Source of the DNA: Dictyostelium firmibasis
Taxonomy: Eukaryota > Evosea > Eumycetozoa > Dictyosteliales > Dictyosteliaceae
Direction: 5' to 3'
Assembly (NCBI GenBank): GCA_036169595.1
Contig: CM069770.1
Span: 376,501-440,500 of the forward strand
DNA: 64,000 nt
In this document: one piece after another, positions 56,201-64,000 of the stretch
How positions within the stretch are numbered: position 1 is the first letter of the stretch
How the letters are laid out: every line of letters starts with the position of its first letter
Made by a program: the position numbers and the translations under genes
The notes under the pieces: generated by a model
The model's input: only the letters and a program-made list of their open reading frames with translations
Told to the model about the DNA's origin: nothing
Databases searched by the model: none

Positions 56201-56945
56201 AATCTCAATCAATTCAACACATTCAATTTTTAAAAATGTTGTACCATCAGAAACCTATGAATTCACTTTTACATCATCGAGCAGTGGTTGTGATGGTGTT
56301 TACAATATTTATCGAAATGACCTTCCAATTACAAATGTAAATGAAACTTTAGATATTAAATTAACAAATGATATTTGTTCCTCTGGTAATGGTTTAATTC
56401 AATTATTAAATATAGATACTGATTATTATTATTATTATTTAAGATCACCAAATTTTAATGATGATAGTGACGATAATTCTTTTAGTTTACCAATTTATAA
56501 TAATAGTAATAATACTTTTTTAAAGAATGTAAAGGATGGTTCTTATAGTATTTATCGTGGTTGTAAATCGATGATTAATTGTATAATAGACACAAAAATA
56601 ACAATCGGAAATGATAATCCATCTATTAAATCATTTAAAATTATAAACTCTTGGAATAATACTTTAAATAATGGTTCAGTTGAAATCGAATTAAATTATA
56701 ATTCGTCATACCCTACAAATTTTGAAATAATTGGTACAGACCTATCAAATATAAATGGAAAATTCAAAAATTTATCAGCAAAATCTTATCAATTAAAAAT
56801 AACCATTACTGATAGAATGTGTCCAACCATATTAACAAAGAATTTCACTATCAGAAATCTAGAGGAACAACCTTCAACTTCAACTATTTTACAAACAAAC
56901 CATTTATTATCTATTGTTTTGTTACTAATTATAATCATTATTTAA
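53205..56945 (+). CDS. Secreted GPI-anchored-type protein, diverged member 5
   Basis: Single-exon gene for 1246 residues, homologous end to end with the array at 5.3-25 kb. Residues 1-23 are a signal peptide (MKLLNYILFNLFLIVI). NGMYYKLKTQPLCLYTQFNY, NPTC/HPTCGFSNGTISID, GCWKTFNITIGNYEKY, RNPTC...ADGRVGI, NDICSSGNGLIQLL and the C-terminal LNNGSVEIELNYNSSYP block all align. The C terminus is hydrophobic with no charged tail (predicted GPI signal). It differs by Asn-rich insertions (near residues 385-395 and 800), a Gly run from GGT repeats near 447-451, and clear divergence in DNA, so it did not take part in the recent homogenisation of the array. Function unknown. Confidence 0.87.
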   Translation: MKLLNYILFNLFLIVINKKFVISDQCLTPLQDLQIKDSCNLESSKLIIKQEDYLTLDSIKLTSLPPSNSIIISTYNIKDKTYEWNLIDSVDYSLEYIYKGCSSSNTNIQKIKSNGMYYKLKTQPLCLYTQFNYTVYNYNSNGDSKDFQAIPSTIEISNQDNSCTMKIFITPLLSKGALENNAITYKHPTCGFSNGTISIDSSVEIYSNYHLFLKNDTNFQNEIQPTSSLLGSYINLEANEYYLFIESNECGRERIEIILENIYPKLNLEFKNISNMFYNDSILSFSFDDKSIIRLNNNNKSNVVIWYSSEDLTYITKISQWEDYKDIFYKNFIYGYYYEKDFSISPSYQSPSICKFQQYISNTRSLSQINYTIIEYNNNNNYNNSNNNSNISCLNNVIVEIFSPFKNDEIILTSINDNLIYNINKNNNQSSIPYNNQYKISSKVGGGGGDIYFSTIYKKLDYRIIETSSNEGCWKTFNITIGNYEKYKNLILTGYEDLKVYPINGVFINVPSNQFIISYIVDDCKTESIIKINEYYSNYTPLDKVLIDYAIIKNATCFTSTLIRYLVKSPIGNFSGTFEINDNNNDYQGFAKAPNSLCFIPLSYSSKLLPPIIDNNIDFNYTIVKTPSCSIQTGLISVLLNDSNYLNILNNIESNGESLIQDPSNVNNYFIKSGENNIKLTFNDGSKTCYRTKLLNIQKINSINPQFILLPVTDCKNPNGAIIVLNYQEFTTIELYSSNNQLLNKITNSSSFDNLESGDYILYFQSTLCSGSKIIRISSSEDNVEITLNPIRNPTCDNNNNNNNNYNTYADGRVGITLKKDGLIIKNFTVTDFNYNNYFFNGVFEIAASGLNQINIIYGSCIWSKSITLQLDDPKFLIINIFNQTTCHGLNSPIYKLISNNSNVVIDTITYITANSYSNYQNQHFISNPYRYPLTYTVNWNNICKNTFTTYYDYDDDNYQLKLDYEIIYPNGCNSFKFDIIIKNMNSFKSVLLSGNTSPISINSTHSIFKNVVPSETYEFTFTSSSSGCDGVYNIYRNDLPITNVNETLDIKLTNDICSSGNGLIQLLNIDTDYYYYYLRSPNFNDDSDDNSFSLPIYNNSNNTFLKNVKDGSYSIYRGCKSMINCIIDTKITIGNDNPSIKSFKIINSWNNTLNNGSVEIELNYNSSYPTNFEIIGTDLSNINGKFKNLSAKSYQLKITITDRMCPTILTKNFTIRNLEEQPSTSTILQTNHLLSIVLLLIIIII

Positions 56946-57219
56946 ATAATCTATTTGAAATAAAAAAAAAAAAATATATAAATATTTTTATTTATTTTTT
57001 CACCCGGTTATTAAAAAATTTAGTTGTGAAAAAACAACGAAAAAAACGAAATCATAAAAAAAAAAATAAAAAAATGACAAGTTTGATTTGTTTTCGTTAA
57101 AAAAGAAAAAAAAAAATAAAAATAAAAAAAATGAAAAATAAAAAAAAAATAAAAAAAACAAATCAAATCAAAATTTTTTTTTATTTTTGCAACCAAATAA
57201 AAAAAAAGAAAAAAAGAGA

Positions 57220-58828
57220 ATGATAGAAACTGAATATGATAGTGGTAATACAGAATCGGTTCCCCTATCAATAATATTACAAAACAATAATGAAAATAAT
57301 ATAAATAACAGCGAAAATAATAATAATAATAATGATAATGAAAATGAAAATTTAAATGAGTTAATAAATATAGAAACTGACAAAGGTGGTAGAGTAGTTT
57401 TGAATAAAGAAAATCAAAAAGTACCAATCTTTGCATATATAATTTTAGGATTTGCATTATTTGCAATGTCAAGTAGTGGGGTAGCTTTAAAATCAATTGA
57501 TGCACCGCCACTTCTTAAAGCTAGTTGGAGACTTCAATCAACTTCAGTATTATTATTTTTTGGATTAATATATGAAATTACAATGATTTATAATTTTCAT
57601 AAAAAAATTATACAGAAATTACCAAAACAATTAGTATTATTATTACCAAATAAAATTTTAAATATTTATAATAATTTTGATAAATTAAAAGAAGAAAATG
57701 AGTTATCTCTAGAGGATGAAAATGAAATGAATTCAAATTATCAAGACAATCTTAGTAGTAAAAAAGAAGAAATTGAAATTGAAAAAAAAGATATTGAAAA
57801 TGAAAAAAATAAAGAAGAGATTAAATCTAAATTATTTGAAAAGAAAACAATTTTAATTTTATTAGGTACTGGTATAGTACTTGGATTTCATTTTTCATTT
57901 TGGGTAGTAAGTTTAGATAAAACAACATTAGCACATAGTTTATTATTTGTAACATCTTCACCTATTATGATTGTTTTGGTTATGTTAGTGAGAAGAGCTC
58001 CAATCTCAAAAGGTGAAATTATAGGTTGTATTTTAGGTTTTATTGGATTAATAATAACTTTATTCGATTCTTTATTTTTAAATCAAAATGATAATAGTAG
58101 TGGTAGTGATAGTAATAGTGGTGGTAATAGTAATGGCAATAGCGGTGTTGTCAATCGTAAATCTATTCAAAATCCAACTGTATTTGGCGATTTTTTAGCA
58201 TTAATGGGTGCAGTATGTATTGTTTTTTATTTATTTGCTGGTTCATTACTTAGAAAGTGGATGCCTTTATTTTGTTATGCATTTCCTGTAACTTTTATTG
58301 CAGCAATATTTTGTTCAATTGCTTCATTAATTCTAGAAGAAACTGATTTATTCATATTTGGTTGGGTTTCAAAACCTTTTATACTGTTAACTTGTTATTT
58401 AGCTGGTAATTTTTTTTTCTTTTTCTTTTTTTTTTCCTAAACCAATATTCCAAATTTTTAACCTTTTTTTTTCTATTATACTTTTTTTAAAAAAAAATAT
58501 ATAATAGTTTTCCCTGGATTTATTGGACATACAGGAATGAATGCAATTATAAAATATATTGAACCTGTAGTTGTAAGATAATTTGATTTTTTTTTTTTTT
58601 TTTTTTAACTTTAAAAAATAGTATTAATTTATTCATTTTATTAATAAACTTTAGATTAGTGTTACATTATTATTGGAGCCCCCAATAGGGTCATTAATGG
58701 GGTATATAGTTGGTGTTGAAGGTTTACCAACATTTTTTACGTATATTGGCGGACCTTTCATTATTGGTGGTTGTTTATTAGTAACAATTTCATCACATAT
58801 AAGAAATAAAAAACAACAATTAGAATAA
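57220..58828 (+). CDS. DMT/EamA-type membrane transporter
   Basis: Three exons (57220-58405, 58508-58572, 58655-58828), 1425 nt in frame, 474 residues. The ATG at 57220 gives MIETEYDSGN. About ten hydrophobic segments are arranged as two five-helix halves typical of drug/metabolite transporters. Half 1 starts FAYIILGFALFAMSSSGVAL with KASWRLQSTS between helices. Half 2 includes AHSLLFVTSSPIMIVLVMLV, a motif position common in EamA proteins, and ends in LLEPPIGSLMGYIVGVEG. The N terminus (~60 residues) is acidic and Asn-rich, and a charged, Glu/Lys-rich cytoplasmic-type loop of ~70 residues lies between the second and third helices. A Ser/Gly/Asn-rich insert sits near residue 295. Substrate unknown. 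Convergent with the FNIP gene, 78 bases apart. Confidence 0.85.
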
Positions 58829-58906
58829 TAATAAAAAAAAACACCAATTAATTTTACGATGTTGTTTTTTCTCTTTTAAATAATATAAAATTATTGTCAT
58901 AACTAA

Positions 58907-60397
58907 TTAGTTTTTAAATTTTATTTCTAAAGAAGGCATTGTATCATATAAATTATTTATATATTGTTTTGGAAATCTACGACCTAAAGTTAATGTTTTA
59001 AGTGATTGTGGTAAATTTAATAAAGAGATACGATTATTAAATTTATGACCAAATTTTAATGAAGTAACAGATTGTGGTATGAAATTTGTTGGTATCTTTT
59101 CATTAAAATTATCATCAAACTCTATCGATTTTAATAATGGTGCATTAAAAGGCTTCAAAACTTTAGATTTATCAGTACTATGACTATAACTACCTTTTAT
59201 TAATAATGATAAAATTGATTGAAATGAATTATTTATGTTGTTGTTGTTGTTATTGTTTTCAATGATTGTAAATGATTCATATTGTAACTCCAACGATTTA
59301 ATTGAAGGTGTAATAATTAACTTATTTGTAAATCTATCTAAACAAAGATGATTTAATAATGGTAAATTATTAATAAATGGTGATAGTGAATGATTCCAAC
59401 CTTCAAGTTTTAAAAATTCAATCGATTTCGGTAACATTTTTGAATCTATTGGATCTCTATATGGTAATTCCAAATGCTTTAAATTTATTAATAATGATAA
59501 ACCATAATCAATTAAAACAATTCTACAACAATTTCCAATTATTAAAGTTTTCAATGAAATTGGTAATGTATTCTTTGGTATGAAATATGATATTGATCCA
59601 TCGAATTTCAAACAAGTTAATAATGATGGTGATTGAAAAAAATCCATTCTAAATAAATTTTGAAGTTGAATTTTGTACCCATTACCATTAGAAAATGAAT
59701 ATTCAATAGTTTTAATTGAATATTGTGGTATCTTTTCAATTGGAATTATTCCACCAGATTGTGAGGAGATTGATAATTTTTCTAACCTACATAAATTTAA
59801 TAAATTAAATTCATTAATTATCAACTCTTGAGAATTTGAAAATTTAAATTTTAAAACTGAGCTCGGAATGTCACCAAATTGAATATTAAAACCATATGTC
59901 AATAAAGTTAAATCCATTACACCTACTGGTATAATCTTTGGTTTTAGAGGTCTATTATATTGTGATAAATATAAAATTTTTACAGAGTTTGGTATTGACC
60001 CAATATCTAATTCAAAGTCTTTATGACATTTAAAACCAAAACTTAAATTGGTAATTGATGTTGGTATCACTCCAACATCTAATCTATAATTGTATTGTGG
60101 ACAATCAAGTGTTAATCTTGTTATACTATTTGATATAAAATTTGATTTAATTGGTGTAGTCATTTTATGCCCGATCTCTAATGTTGTAATTGTTTCTGGT
60201 AATTGATAACCATCAACAAATGGCGAAACACTATTCAGTTTTATATTAGTGAGATACTGACCATTTTCAATGCTTCTAAAAGTTTTTGTATCTCTAATAT
60301 CTTTAGAATATTTATAATTTAAATATCTTTTTAAAATTTTAAAAATATAATCATTTAAATATTTATTTCTCCAAACTTTAAAAAATAAATTATCCAT
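58907..60397 (-). CDS. FNIP-repeat protein
   Basis: Single-exon gene for 496 residues. It starts MDNLFFKVWRNKYLNDYIFK, the usual opening of Dictyostelium FNIP proteins (LFFKVWRNK followed by a basic helix). The body is a chain of ~22-residue leucine-rich units of the type IPxSVTxLxFGxxFNxxI, for example FIPQSVTSLKFGHKFNNRI and LPQSLKTLTLGRRFPKQYI near the C terminus and GVIPTSITNLSFGFKCHKDF near residue 115. Such repeats form LRR-like solenoids for protein binding (established for the family). No signal peptide. A short Asn run is near residue 380. Partner unknown. Confidence 0.9.
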   Translation of the reverse strand: MDNLFFKVWRNKYLNDYIFKILKRYLNYKYSKDIRDTKTFRSIENGQYLTNIKLNSVSPFVDGYQLPETITTLEIGHKMTTPIKSNFISNSITRLTLDCPQYNYRLDVGVIPTSITNLSFGFKCHKDFELDIGSIPNSVKILYLSQYNRPLKPKIIPVGVMDLTLLTYGFNIQFGDIPSSVLKFKFSNSQELIINEFNLLNLCRLEKLSISSQSGGIIPIEKIPQYSIKTIEYSFSNGNGYKIQLQNLFRMDFFQSPSLLTCLKFDGSISYFIPKNTLPISLKTLIIGNCCRIVLIDYGLSLLINLKHLELPYRDPIDSKMLPKSIEFLKLEGWNHSLSPFINNLPLLNHLCLDRFTNKLIITPSIKSLELQYESFTIIENNNNNNNINNSFQSILSLLIKGSYSHSTDKSKVLKPFNAPLLKSIEFDDNFNEKIPTNFIPQSVTSLKFGHKFNNRISLLNLPQSLKTLTLGRRFPKQYINNLYDTMPSLEIKFKN

Positions 60398-60832
60398 TCC
60401 CTTTGAAAAGAAATCTCTGTTTCAAAAAAAAAAACAATAACAAAAAAAAAAAAAATTAAAAAAAATTAAAAAAAAAATTGAAAAAATAAAAAAAAAATTA
60501 AGAAAAAAGAAAAAAAATGATAAAAAAAAGAAATAAGATAATTATTATAATTTTATTAAAAATTACAAATTTACATTTTTTAATTTTATAAAAAATATAT
60601 AAATTTACATTTTTTATTATTGTGAAAAAATTTAATTATAATTCCTATTAAAAGTAAACTAATCTGATATTTGCTTTTAATTTTTTTTTTTTTTTTGAAA
60701 ATCGAAACCTTTCCAATTTCGAAAATTCAATTTTCCTATTAGGAAAAAAAAAAAAAACTAAAAAAAAAAAATATAAAACTTTTTCTTAAAATGGTGAAAA
60801 ATTAAAAAAATTTTAATTTGTTTTTATTTTTA

Positions 60833-60864
<32 letters not shown>

Positions 60865-60962
60865 AAATATTTTTTCTTTTACAATCCAATATTTTTAAAT
60901 AATAGTTATAAAACAAATCTAAGTTATAATAATAATTAAAACAAACAATAAAAAAATAAAAA
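60398..60962. other. Divergent intergenic region
   Basis: Between the FNIP gene (minus) and the small Pro/Gln-rich gene (plus). Almost pure A/T, with a short complementary pair (TTTCCAATTT/CGAAAATTC area at 60709-60740). No gene. Confidence 0.5.
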
Positions 60963-61283
60963 ATGAGAAGAAGACCAATGAGACCAATGAGACCAATTGT
61001 TGTAGCGCCTAGAAGACCAGGAATAGGCTTGGGAACATTAGCAGCTGGTGTTGGTGTTGGAATGTTAGCATCAAGTGCAGCCCGTTCACATAACCAACCA
61101 CCCCCACCACCTCCACCAACACAAACAGTAGTTCAGACAGTTCCACCAGGATATGTTACAACAGGCGCACCTGTCCCTCAAGTGATATTCGATCCTGCAA
61201 CTGGCCAATACTATCAAGTTGCTCAACCAGCTGTTGTTCAAACAACAACAGTTCAACAACAGCCATATGGATACCAACAATAA
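60963..61283 (+). CDS. Small Arg/Pro/Gln-rich protein
   Basis: Single-exon gene for 106 residues. It starts MRRRPMRPMRPIVVAPRRPG, a basic repeat, followed by a Gly/Ala-rich hydrophobic stretch (GLGTLAAGVGVGMLASSAA, ~22-40) that could span or insert in a membrane. Then come seven prolines and a Gln/Thr/Val-rich tail with PQVIFDPATGQYYQVAQPA. Codon use is higher in G+C than neighbouring intergenic DNA and typical of expressed Dictyostelium genes, so it is judged real despite its size. Similar small proteins with a Gly-rich core and PPP/YYQ tails are common in this genus. No function is assigned. Confidence 0.72.
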   Translation: MRRRPMRPMRPIVVAPRRPGIGLGTLAAGVGVGMLASSAARSHNQPPPPPPPTQTVVQTVPPGYVTTGAPVPQVIFDPATGQYYQVAQPAVVQTTTVQQQPYGYQQ

Positions 61284-61430
61284 ATATAAAAAAATAAAAA
61301 AAAATAAAAAAATTTGTAATTTATAAATTAAAAATCTGTAATTAATAAACTTAAATAAATTTTAAAATATATTTTTTTGCATATATTTTGTTTTGTTTGT
61401 TTTTTTTATTTTTTTATTTTGTCTTTAAAG

Positions 61431-63210
61431 TTAGTTATAATCTACACCAGTTAAATATTTTAGAGAAAGTTTTCCATTTTTGATAGCAGTAGGAACGTCA
61501 TCGAATTGAAGGGAACTAATTACCCATTTTGAATATTTTTCAGCATTTGCTTTATCTGAATCGGATGGAGTATAATTTAAGTTGATAGAAAATCCATTAC
61601 CACCGCTGCCACCACTGCCACCACCACCACCACTCATTAACTGTCTTTGTTGTTGTTGTATTTGTTGTTGAAGTTGTTGAATTTGTTGTTGTTGTTGTTG
61701 AAGTTGTTGTTGTTGGTGTTGAATTTGTGATTGTTTTTGTTCAACCTCATCTTGTAACATTTGGTTTTGATGTTTTTGTTTTTGAATTGTTAGATTTTGT
61801 TGTGTTACTTGTTGTTGATATTTAATTAAATCTTCACTATCATGATGATTTTGTTGTGATGATTGTTTATGTTGTTGTGGTGGCGATGGTTGTTTAAATT
61901 CATATGGTGGTGGTGATTGACTATATTCATTATTTTGGCTTGTTGATGGGAATTTAGGAAATGATGTTGAATTTTGTTGTTGTTCACCTTCATCATCACT
62001 ATCAAATACTGGCTTCTTTTGATTTGTAGATGGGAATGATGGAAATGATGGTGTATTATTATTATTATTAGATGATGGGAATGAAGGGAATGATGGCTTA
62101 TTATCTTGACTGTTATTTGAAGGGAATTTAGGGAAAGAAGGAGTGGCGCTATCAGAGTTAGTTGGTGATGGTGTTGATGGGAATGATGGGAATGATGGTT
62201 TATTATCTTGACTGTTGCTGGAAGGGAATTTAGGGAATGATGGTGCATTATCTGAATTTGTTGGTGATGGTGTTGATGGGAATGATGGAAACGAAGGTGA
62301 TTGTGAGGTTGTATTATTAGGAATTGATGGGAATGATGGGAATGAAAGTGAAGATGACATACCACCTTCACTAACACCACTTGTTATTATTGTTGATGAT
62401 GACATACTATTGTTACTATCCTCTTGTAATGCTGATTTTGCTAAATTTAATTCAATTTCTAATTGTTTCAATTGTGCATCCTCTTCAGTTTCACCCCCAT
62501 TGGTGTTTTCTTCACCTTGATCAATAGATGGTGGTGGTGATGGTGCAACACCATTTTTAATTGCGGTATTAATATCTACAGATCTCCAACTTGCATACTT
62601 TTTCTTTAATTTAACCTCCTCACTAACTTCAACCATTTGCTCTAAAACATTAAAAAATAAAAATGCTGAATAAAATGTTGTAGATGTTGCTCTATTAAAA
62701 ATAAATTAAAAAATTAATTTATTAGTATAAAATATTAATTAAAAACATATATGTAAAAATATATTAATATGTTCACTTTTTACATACTTATTTGCTTTAC
62801 CAGCACGATCTTGAGTATCAGCAAATGAAAATGCTTTCATAGCAAATGCTTCAACATATTTTGCTTCATCCTCTTCATCTAATCTTGATCCTAATTTTGC
62901 TTTATCCTTTATTTTTTGAAAAAAAAAAAAAAAAAAAAAAAAAAAAGATTAATACTTTAAAAAACAATAATAAATTATTTAATTAAAATAATATAAAACA
63001 TACAGAATCACCTTGATCTAAAATTTTAACGATTGGTATGCTAAGGAATGAACCTGCTGCACCCAATTTTTGTTTTATATCCATTGCCATTTGAATTGCA
63101 TGAACTCTACAATAATATGCCATAAGTAAGTCATGTTTTTCTAATTGTTGAGATTGTTTTAAATATGGTATAATTGGTTTTAATGCTGGTGGTAAATTTG
63201 CTATATCCAT
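61431..63210 (-). CDS. vta1: Vta1 homologue, ESCRT-III/Vps4 cofactor
   Basis: Three exons on the minus strand (63210-63004, 62906-62788, 62691-61431), 1587 nt in frame, 528 residues. The N-terminal ~165 residues (NLPPALKPIIPYLKQSQQLE, VVAYYCRVHAIQMAMDI-like AYYCRVHAIQMAMDIKQK, KYASWRSVDINTAIKNG) match the Vta1/LIP5 helical domain that binds ESCRT-III tails. The last ~45 residues (AEKYSKWVISSLQFDDVPTA, then IKNGKLSLKYL) match the C-terminal domain that dimerises and stimulates the Vps4 ATPase on endosomes. Between them is a long linker with repeated FPSFPS(T/S) units (about residues 95-230), a Gln-rich coiled-coil-like stretch and a Gly run. The linker is longer than in yeast or human proteins. 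Introns fall inside the N-terminal domain. Confidence 0.9.
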
Positions 63211-63596
63211 TCTTTATTTATGTATATATTAAAAAAAATTAATAAAAAAAAGGTTTAAGAAAAAAAAAAAAAAATTTCAAAAAAAAAAGTTGATATTTTC
63301 AAAATTAAAAAAAAAAAAAATATTAAAAATTAAAAAAAATAAAATAAAAATAAATAATTAAAAAAGTGAGTTTACTATCAAAAAAAAACTCATTTTTTTG
63401 GGAGTTTTAAAAAAAAAAAAAAAAAAGAGAAAGAGAGAGAATATAATTATAACATTAATTTATTCTTTTTACTTTTATTTTTTTTTTTTAAAATTTTTAT
63501 ACACATTATAAAATCTTTAAAAATATATAACAGAAAAATAAAAAATAAAAAATAAAAAAAAAATGATTAGAAGTTTTTTTTTTTTTTTTCAAAAAT
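63211..63596. other. Intergenic region between vta1 and alpha-galactosidase
   Basis: A/T-rich spacer between two minus-strand genes. It has a (GA)n patch at 63427-63439. No gene. Confidence 0.5.
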
Positions 63597-64000
63597 TTAA
63601 TTTGAACTATTTCCATTTGATGGTAAAATTGATAACATTATACAACCATGTGGTGGAATTTCATTTGTACTTTCAAATGATGAAGTATAACTACCAAGAT
63701 TTGATTGAGCCCATAAATCTCTAACGATAGCATCTTGAGATGGAACTAACCAAATATCAGCCCAATTTAATTGAATTGAAGCTGGATTAGTATCAGTATT
63801 GAAAAGTACAACAGCTCTTGAACCATCTAACATTGGCTTTGCCCAAATTTGTTGAAGACCACCATTGAAAGATTTGACCAAAGAACCTTGAACACCTAAT
63901 GGATCTTGATTGACTGCAATAACTTCTGGAGCTGTTAAAATTTGTAAAGTTTCATCATCGATATCAATCAAGTCACAACCAGCAATTAATGGTGCATTCA
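63597..64000 (-). CDS. melA: Alpha-galactosidase, C-terminal part (runs off the window)
   Basis: The last ~134 codons of a glycoside hydrolase family 27 enzyme, with the 5' part beyond position 64000. Visible are NAPLIAGCDL at the window edge, then ILTAPEVIAVNQDPLGVQG, the highly conserved segment after the catalytic (beta/alpha)8 barrel, followed by the beta-sandwich domain with GLQQIWAKPMLDGSRAVVLF and the end IPPHGCIMLSILP. The enzyme cleaves terminal alpha-galactose from glycans and is usually secreted or lysosomal. The catalytic aspartates lie outside the window. The symbol is given from the known D. discoideum alpha-galactosidase gene name. Confidence 0.88.
   Translation of the reverse strand, partial: NAPLIAGCDLIDIDDETLQILTAPEVIAVNQDPLGVQGSLVKSFNGGLQQIWAKPMLDGSRAVVLFNTDTNPASIQLNWADIWLVPSQDAIVRDLWAQSNLGSYTSSFESTNEIPPHGCIMLSILPSNGNSSN

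Noticed and set aside
57020-57511. 163-codon minus-strand frame opposite the transporter start
   Set aside because: Antisense shadow of AAT/AAA-rich coding and leader DNA, read as Tyr/Phe/Leu.
61826-62380. 184-codon His/Ser-rich frame within vta1
   Set aside because: Alternative-frame reading of the FPSFPS repeat linker.

Overview
The window reads as nuclear DNA of a social amoeba, almost certainly Dictyostelium discoideum. Intergenic DNA is nearly all A/T with long homopolymers. Coding DNA ends third positions in A or T, genes are close together, introns are short and very AT-rich, and proteins carry Asn, Gln and Ser runs. Several families here (FNIP repeats, ComC-like receptors, Stealth glycosyl-phosphotransferases) are typical of this genus. 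No tRNA, rRNA or CRISPR was found.

Layout. (1) 2.1-4.6 kb: a TKL-type protein kinase with one intron. (2) 5.3-26.6 kb: a tandem array of four intact genes and two pseudogenes for ~1200-residue secreted, probably GPI-anchored proteins built from SprB-like beta-sandwich modules. A ~7 kb unit has been duplicated by unequal crossing over, leaving a hybrid pseudogene, a duplicated GC-rich island of foreign composition and two ~98% identical genes. (3) 26.9-42.2 kb: two paralogous ~950-990 residue proteins with a SAP-like start and ankyrin-like body, a ComC-like LRR/EGF/TIG receptor between them, a DEAH-box helicase-like protein that has lost its catalytic motifs, and several fragments of these same families. 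(4) 42.4-49.4 kb: three intron-rich paralogues (-,+,-) resembling the N-terminal domain of bacterial delta-endotoxins. One needs a 5-nt micro-exon to stay in frame. (5) 50.6-52.1 kb: a Stealth-family protein. (6) 53.2-56.9 kb: a fifth, diverged member of the GPI-anchored family. (7) 57.2-64 kb: ordinary genes: a DMT transporter, an FNIP-repeat protein, a small Pro/Gln-rich protein, the ESCRT factor Vta1 and the 3' end of an alpha-galactosidase.

The genes do not form a pathway in the bacterial sense. The common theme of 5-57 kb is surface and recognition proteins (GPI-anchored array, ComC-like receptor, Stealth enzyme) and recently expanded lineage-specific families, with many fresh duplication scars. 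Exon structures were derived by hand from splice signals, reading frame and paralogue comparison. For the kinase, the ComC-like gene, all three endotoxin-like genes, the Stealth gene, the transporter and vta1, the summed exon lengths are exact multiples of three.
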